From the NCBI GenBank assembly GCA_035512795.1, contig DATKDF010000215.1:1-18735 (forward strand): a stretch of DNA of 18,735 bases, in the 5' to 3' direction. The notes beneath the pieces are model-generated. The model did no database searches, was not told the DNA's origin, and saw only the letters and a list, made by a program, of their open reading frames with translations. The position numbers and the translations under genes are program-made. The DNA is from DATKDF01 sp035512795. GTDB taxonomy: Bacteria > Acidobacteriota > Vicinamibacteria > Vicinamibacterales > SCN-69-37. Shown one piece after another: positions 15,176 through 18,735 of the stretch. Each line of letters starts with the position of its first letter. The stretch's first letter is position 1.

Positions 15176-15217
15176 ACCGCGGCCCTGACCCCTGGGCGGG
15201 GGACCCCGTGTCGATGG

Positions 15218-15223
15218 TATTCT
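15218..15223 (+). promoter_or_regulatory. -10 (TATTCT) of the AbrB-PIN module, predicted leaderless
   Basis: TATTCT ends 6 bases before the ATG at 15230, so the normal spacing puts the transcript start on or next to the A of the start codon. There is no Shine-Dalgarno sequence and no clear -35. Confidence 0.45.
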
Positions 15224-15229
15224 CCTGCC

Positions 15230-15484
15230 ATGCGTACCACCATTGACAAGGCAGGACGGGTGGTCATCCCGGCGGGCATCCGGGACCGGGCCGGGCTCGT
15301 GCCGGGCACCGAACTCGAGATTTCGCTGGACGAACTCGGGCTCCGGATCGAGCGCGTCGCGCCGGCGCCGCGGCTCATCCGGATCGGCCGCCGGCTGGTC
15401 GCGCGTCCGACGGCGCGCCCTGACGCGCGGCCCACGGTCGATGTCGCGGCGCTCATCGAGGAGGAGCGCAGCCGGTGGCCGTGA
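15230..15484 (+). CDS. AbrB/SpoVT-type (MazE/VapB-like) antitoxin
   Basis: The 84-residue protein begins with the swapped-hairpin AbrB DNA-binding domain (TTIDKAGRVVIPAGIRDRAG, then LVPGTELEI, about 3-45). A basic Arg/Pro-rich linker and the acidic C-terminal helix VDVAALIEEERSRWP follow; that tail is the likely toxin-binding segment. Its stop overlaps the PIN-toxin start, the usual arrangement for a toxin-antitoxin pair with autoregulation by the antitoxin. A -10-like TATTCT directly before the ATG suggests leaderless translation. Confidence 0.9.
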   Translation: MRTTIDKAGRVVIPAGIRDRAGLVPGTELEISLDELGLRIERVAPAPRLIRIGRRLVARPTARPDARPTVDVAALIEEERSRWP

Positions 15485-15963
15485 CCGTGTTCCTCGACAC
15501 CAGCATCCTTCTCGCCGGGCTCATCGACTTCGGTCCGCCGAGCGGCGCCGCACAGTCGATCCTGCACGCCGTGGCCGGCCGCACGGTGACGTCGGCCGGC
15601 ACCGCGTGGCACTGCTGCCTCGAGTTCTACTCGGTCAGCACCCGGCTGCCCGCCGAGTACCGGCTCACGCCCGCCGATGCTGCGCGGCTCGTCTGCGAGG
15701 AGGTCTTCGAACGACTCGAGGTCTTCGACCTGCCGGCGGGCGCACGCCGGGAACTGATCGACACCGCCGTCGAAGACGCACTGGTCGGCGGCCGCATCCA
15801 CGACGCCCACATTGCCGCCATCGCCCGGTCCTCGGGCGCTCAGGTGATCGTGACCGACAACCGCAAGCACTTCGTCTCGTCGCTCCGGCACGGGATCCGT
15901 GTCGAGACGGCGAGCGAGTTCAGCGCCTCGCTCCGGCGCAAGAAGGGGTCGCCGGCAGGGTGA
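15475..15963 (+). CDS. vapC: PIN-domain ribonuclease toxin (VapC-like)
   Basis: The 162-residue protein has the PIN-fold acidic residues: Asp8 in FLDTSILL, Glu50 in CCLEFYS, Asp110 in GRIHDAHIAAIA and Asp128 in VIVTDNRKHF. The family cleaves RNA, often tRNA or rRNA, using a divalent metal, and is inhibited by the cognate antitoxin. The start at GTG 15475 is favoured by GGAGGAG at about 15461-15467; GTG 15481, overlapping the antitoxin stop as GTGA, is the alternative. The C-terminus is basic (SASLRRKKGSPAG). The next gene is convergent. Confidence 0.9.
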   Translation: MAVTVFLDTSILLAGLIDFGPPSGAAQSILHAVAGRTVTSAGTAWHCCLEFYSVSTRLPAEYRLTPADAARLVCEEVFERLEVFDLPAGARRELIDTAVEDALVGGRIHDAHIAAIARSSGAQVIVTDNRKHFVSSLRHGIRVETASEFSASLRRKKGSPAG

Positions 15964-16021
15964 TCCGCTACCGGACCCGTCCGCGGCGGGCCTGACACCG
16001 GTTGTGACCCTGACGTGCCCT

Positions 16022-16402
16022 CTACCAGAGGGCCTTGACGCCAGGGTACTGCGGGATGTGGCCGTCCGACGTCAGGATCGTGAGCCCGTGCGCCTGCGCC
16101 AGCGCGACGAGAACGCGGTCGAACGGATCGCCGTGGATCGCCGGCAGGGCGGCGGCCGCGCAGGCGATGCGGAAATCGAGAGGCACCTCGCTCAGCTTGT
16201 ACCGCTCGGCCAGTCCCTGAAACCATGCGGCGGGAGGCGCCTTGAGCTGGAGCCTGCCGCGTGCGACTTTGATCGCCACCTCCCACGCGGTGACGACCGA
16301 GACGTGGGCTTCGGCAGCCGACCGCAGCGCCGCGGCGGCCTCGCGGGGGAGTTCACCTCGTGCCAGCGCCAGCAGCGCGCACGTGTCCAGCAGAACGTTC
16401 AC
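16022..16402 (-). CDS. vapC: PIN-domain ribonuclease toxin (VapC, Sll0205-like)
   Basis: The product is 126 residues from GTG 16402, which overlaps the antitoxin stop as GTGA; GTG 16420 is an alternative that adds six residues. The acidic residues are Asp6 in NVLLDTCALL, Glu41 in VVTAWEVAIK, Asp92 and Asp95 in HGDPFDRVLVA, and Asp113 in LTSDGHI. The DPFDR and WEVAIK motifs are typical of PIN proteins paired with Phd-type antitoxins. It is a metal-dependent RNase. It faces the other PIN toxin tail-to-tail with 58 bases between stops, but the two differ in subfamily, so they are not a duplication of each other. Confidence 0.92.
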   Translation of the reverse strand: MNVLLDTCALLALARGELPREAAAALRSAAEAHVSVVTAWEVAIKVARGRLQLKAPPAAWFQGLAERYKLSEVPLDFRIACAAAALPAIHGDPFDRVLVALAQAHGLTILTSDGHIPQYPGVKALW

Positions 16403-16644
16403 CGGAGATCGTCGGGCCACTCGTCCCCACCGAGCGGCGCGGTCGGGTCGTAGCCCGGCGCGAGGTCCGCGTGAAACCGCCCATCCGGGGTCAGATCGCG
16501 CATCTGACGCCGCTTGACCCGGCGGCGGATCTCGGCCACTTCACGGCCGTCGCGGCAGAGGACCACCGTTTCGTTGCGCTCCTCGACGGCCTTGACGAGC
16601 TCGGACAACCGGGTCTTGGCCTCGTGCATGTTGACGGCGATCAT
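16399..16644 (-). CDS. Phd/YefM-family antitoxin
   Basis: This 81-residue antitoxin starts MIAVNMHEAKTRLSELVKAV, the Phd/YefM N-terminal pattern (strand plus HEAK..L..L helix). NETVVLCRDGREVAEIR and a C-terminal acidic tail (GGDEWPDDL) follow; in this family the tail binds the toxin. ATG 16644 is the only sensible start. The upstream region has a promoter whose predicted transcript start coincides with this ATG, with repeats over both promoter boxes. The gene overlaps its toxin gene by four bases. Confidence 0.92.
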   Translation of the reverse strand: MIAVNMHEAKTRLSELVKAVEERNETVVLCRDGREVAEIRRRVKRRQMRDLTPDGRFHADLAPGYDPTAPLGGDEWPDDLR

Positions 16645-16646
16645 GT

Positions 16647-16664
16647 TAGCTAATCTAGCTAATC
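16647..16664. repeat. Perfect 9-bp tandem repeat (TAGCTAATC twice) over the -10 region of the Phd-PIN module
   Basis: The two copies at 16647-16655 and 16656-16664 lie directly upstream of the antitoxin ATG and cover its predicted -10. Because Phd-type antitoxins autoregulate, this is a likely operator. It is strikingly AT-rich against the surrounding sequence. Confidence 0.6.
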
Positions 16665-16681
16665 AGGATGACGGCCGTCAA
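16652..16681 (-). promoter_or_regulatory. Promoter of the Phd-PIN module with palindromic operator
   Basis: On the minus strand TTGACG (16681-16676) and TAGATT (16657-16652) are separated by 18 bases, the best -35/-10 pair in the window. The predicted start falls on the antitoxin ATG at 16644, so the mRNA would be leaderless. The 12-bp perfect palindrome TGACGGCCGTCA at 16669-16680 overlaps the -35. Confidence 0.6.
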
Positions 16682-16716
16682 GAGCCCGAACCGGAAATCC
16701 CGAACCCGCGCCCGGC

Positions 16717-16722
16717 TACAAT
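16717..16722 (+). promoter_or_regulatory. -10 (TACAAT) of the PHP phosphoesterase gene
   Basis: TACAAT is followed 7 bases later by GGAG (16730-16733) and then the ATG at 16740. The predicted leader is about 11 bases and begins just before the Shine-Dalgarno sequence. No -35 is evident. Confidence 0.5.
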
Positions 16723-16739
16723 GACCGCTGGAGTCGCCG

Positions 16740-17792
16740 ATGTCTCGTCCCCGATCCGGCACGCTGGTGCGTGCCTCGCTCCTTGCCGCGACGGTCGGCC
16801 TCACGTTGGGGCTGGCGGTCGCCCGTACCCCCGCGCTCTCTGGCGCGCCGGAGTTTCAGCAGGCGATTCCCGGCAGCGAGATGCGCTGGTACAAGGGCAA
16901 CACGCACGCCCACACGCTCAACAGCGACGGCGACAGCACGCCCGACGATGTCGTCCGCTGGTACCGGGAGCACGGGTATCACTTCCTCGTCCTGACCGAT
17001 CACAACTACGTGACCCGCGTTGACGCGCTCAACGACCTGCACGGCGCCGCCGGGAAGTTCCTGGTCGTGCAGGGCGAGGAGGTCACCTCGTCGTTCCAGA
17101 GCCGGCCGGTCCACGTCAACGGCCTCGGCATCACCGAACACGTCGAGCCGGCCCGGGACAGGATGTCGGTGGTCGAGACCATCCAGTACAACGTGGACGG
17201 GATTCGCCGTGCGGACGGCATTCCGCACATCAACCATCCGAACTTCGGATGGGCACTCACCCCCGACGACCTCCGCCAGGTACAGAACAACCGGTTGTTC
17301 GAGGTCTACAACGGCCATCCCGCCGTGCACAGCTACGGCGGCGGCGGTGTGCCGAGCCTCGACGAAGCGTGGGACCTCATCCTGTCGCAGGGCGTCTGGC
17401 TCTACGGTCTGGCCGTCGACGATGCCCACACGTTCAAGCAGCCCGGCAATCCGAACGTCGCCGGCCCGGGCCGCGGGTGGATTGCCGTGCGCGCGCCGCA
17501 CCTGGACACCCGGACGCTGCTCGACGCGATCGAGCGCGGCGACTTCTACGCGTCGACCGGCGTCGAACTGGTCGACGTGCGCACGACGGCCACGTCGATG
17601 ACCGTGGAGGTCCGGCCGACGGGGGGCCGCAAGCACCGGATCCACTTCATCGGCCAGGGCGGCCGGCTCCTCCGGGACGCGCAGGAAAGCACCGCCACGT
17701 ACACGTTCACCGGCGATGAGGGCTACGTGCGCGCGAAGGTGTACGACAGCATCGGCAACGTCGCCTGGATCCAGCCCGTCCGCGTGCAGTAG
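16740..17792 (+). CDS. Exported PHP-domain metal-dependent phosphoesterase
   Basis: The 350-residue protein has an N-terminal signal or anchor sequence (hydrophobic core about 10-28, LVRASLLAATVGLTLGLAVA). A PHP domain follows. Metal-ligand motifs are visible: NTHAHT (His56, His58), SDGD (Asp63), LTDHN (Asp87, His88), QGEEV (Glu113/114), a histidine at 125 in PVHVNG, INHPN (His166) and the late VDDAHTF (Asp228, His230). After about residue 285 comes a beta-rich tail (TATSMTVEVRPTGGRKHRIH to the end). PHP domains hydrolyse phosphoesters, but the substrate of secreted members is not established. The start is supported by GGAG at 16730-16733, with a 6-base spacer. The queA start follows 24 bases after its stop. 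Confidence 0.9.
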   Translation: MSRPRSGTLVRASLLAATVGLTLGLAVARTPALSGAPEFQQAIPGSEMRWYKGNTHAHTLNSDGDSTPDDVVRWYREHGYHFLVLTDHNYVTRVDALNDLHGAAGKFLVVQGEEVTSSFQSRPVHVNGLGITEHVEPARDRMSVVETIQYNVDGIRRADGIPHINHPNFGWALTPDDLRQVQNNRLFEVYNGHPAVHSYGGGGVPSLDEAWDLILSQGVWLYGLAVDDAHTFKQPGNPNVAGPGRGWIAVRAPHLDTRTLLDAIERGDFYASTGVELVDVRTTATSMTVEVRPTGGRKHRIHFIGQGGRLLRDAQESTATYTFTGDEGYVRAKVYDSIGNVAWIQPVRVQ

Positions 17793-17816
17793 CGGCCAGC
17801 GACAGAACCCGCGCAG

Positions 17817-18735
17817 GTGCTGACGTCCGCGTTCGACTTCGATCTTCCCGGCCATCTGATCGCCCAGCACGCCCGCCCGCGCGGCACCTCGCGGCTGATG
17901 GTCGTCGACCGCGCCGCCGGGTCGTGGCACGAAGCGACGATCGGCGATCTGCCGGGGCTCCTGGCGCCGGGCGACGTGCTCGTCGCCAATGACACGCGCG
18001 TGTTTCCGGCGCGTCTCCTGGGCCGCCGCGATCCGAGCGGGGGTGCCGTCGAGTGCCTGCTGCTCGAGCGCGAGGGCGACGACACCTGGCAGGCCCTCGT
18101 GCACCCGGGCCAGAAGCTCCAGCCCGGCACGCGCATCGTCTTCGACGATCCGGCGCGCGCGCCGGGCGTCCGGCTTCGCGGCGAGATCCTCGAGCGCCGC
18201 TACTTCGGCCGCAGGCTCGTGCGGTTCGAGGTCGAGGGCTCGCCGGGGCTCGACGCCGCCGTCGACGCGCTCGGCCACATTCCGCTGCCGCCTTACATCG
18301 ATCGGCCGGACACGCCCGCCGACCGCGATCGGTACCAAACGGTCTTCGCCCGGGCGCGCGGGTCGGTGGCGGCCCCGACGGCGGGTCTTCATTTCTCCGA
18401 CGCGCTCATCGAGCGGCTGGCTGAGGGCGGCGTCGGCTGGGCCACGGTGACGCTCCAGGTCGGCTACGGCACCTTCAAGCCCGTCCGCGCCGAACAGGTC
18501 GAGGACCACGTCGTCGATCCGGAGTGGTTCGAGATTCCCCGGGCGACGATCGAGCGGATGGCCGCGGCCCGCGCGGCTGGCCATCGGGTCGTGGCTGTGG
18601 GCACGACGACCACACGCGCCCTCGAGACGTGGGCCGCGACGGGGCAGACGGAGGGCGCGGCCGATCTCTTCATCTACCCGGGCTTCAGGCTTCGCGCGAT
18701 CGACGGCCTGCTCACCAACTTCCACCTGCCGCGCT
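17817..18735 (+). CDS. queA: S-adenosylmethionine:tRNA ribosyltransferase-isomerase QueA (3' end outside window)
   Basis: QueA transfers and rearranges the ribosyl part of SAM onto 7-aminomethyl-7-deazaguanine in tRNA to make epoxyqueuosine. About 306 codons are present of the usual length of about 340-350. Diagnostic motifs are FDFDLPGHLIAQHA near the start, SRLMVVDR, GDVLVANDTRVFPARL, the GHIPLPPYI segment, SVAAPTAGLHFS, GYGTFKPVRAEQ, VAVGTTTTRALE and LLTNFHLPR at the window edge. The GTG start at 17817 matches the family N-terminus but has no strong Shine-Dalgarno sequence. The frame is open without interruption to the last base. It is 24 bases after the PHP gene, so they may share a transcript. 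Confidence 0.96.
   Translation, partial: MLTSAFDFDLPGHLIAQHARPRGTSRLMVVDRAAGSWHEATIGDLPGLLAPGDVLVANDTRVFPARLLGRRDPSGGAVECLLLEREGDDTWQALVHPGQKLQPGTRIVFDDPARAPGVRLRGEILERRYFGRRLVRFEVEGSPGLDAAVDALGHIPLPPYIDRPDTPADRDRYQTVFARARGSVAAPTAGLHFSDALIERLAEGGVGWATVTLQVGYGTFKPVRAEQVEDHVVDPEWFEIPRATIERMAAARAAGHRVVAVGTTTTRALETWAATGQTEGAADLFIYPGFRLRAIDGLLTNFHLPR

Noticed and set aside
15180..15210. GC-rich inverted repeats (CCCC/GGGG) after the DUF4112 gene
   Set aside because: The stem is short, several pairings are possible by chance in this composition, and there is no U-tract, so a terminator call is not supported.
16716..18725. Minus-strand open frame spanning the PHP and queA genes
   Set aside because: It runs antisense through two well-supported genes and shows no domain.

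Overview
The window is GC-rich and gene-dense. It most likely comes from an Acidobacteriota chromosome, probably the Vicinamibacteria. That placement is an inference from gene families: a PadR regulator coupled to a large MacB/FtsX-type permease without its own ATPase, a winged-helix/TPR membrane protein, a Ser/Thr kinase fused to a beta-propeller, and a DUF4112 protein. No rRNA, tRNA, CRISPR array, transposase or prophage gene was found.

Left third (1-7458): this part is accessory in character. It holds the 3' end of a probable methyltransferase, a padR-permease pair joined by an ATGA overlap, a winged-helix/TPR protein whose first conventional start codon lies too far downstream, a secreted serine protease on the minus strand, and a kinase/beta-propeller gene that is broken by an in-frame TAA in the activation loop and also truncated at its 3' end.

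Middle (7502-11408): this is the housekeeping core, yebC-ruvC-ruvA-ruvB-fabH. It is a tightly packed plus-strand operon with GTGA overlaps or a 4-base gap. It joins a translation/regulatory factor, the complete Holliday-junction machinery and a fatty-acid initiation enzyme.

Right third (11371-18735): three minus-strand genes come first (glycogen-debranching enzyme, lipoprotein of unknown function, membrane-anchored SRPBCC protein). The SRPBCC gene ends inside the 3' end of fabH. Then come a divergent DUF4112 gene, an AbrB-type/PIN toxin-antitoxin pair (+), a Phd/PIN pair (-), an exported PHP-domain phosphoesterase (+) and a queA gene cut by the window edge. ruvCAB and queA are often close together in bacteria, so the 6.4 kb between ruvB and queA, with two toxin-antitoxin modules, looks like inserted or rearranged material.

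A recurring regulatory theme is a -10-like hexamer placed 5-20 bases before the start codon, often without a clear -35 or Shine-Dalgarno sequence, which suggests leaderless or very short-leader mRNAs. I do not see a convincing new multi-gene defence or biosynthetic system. The observations most worth checking are the doubly broken kinase, the CTG or frameshifted start of the winged-helix gene, the promoter/operator of the Phd-PIN module, and the serine protease that seems to be activated by signal-peptide removal alone.
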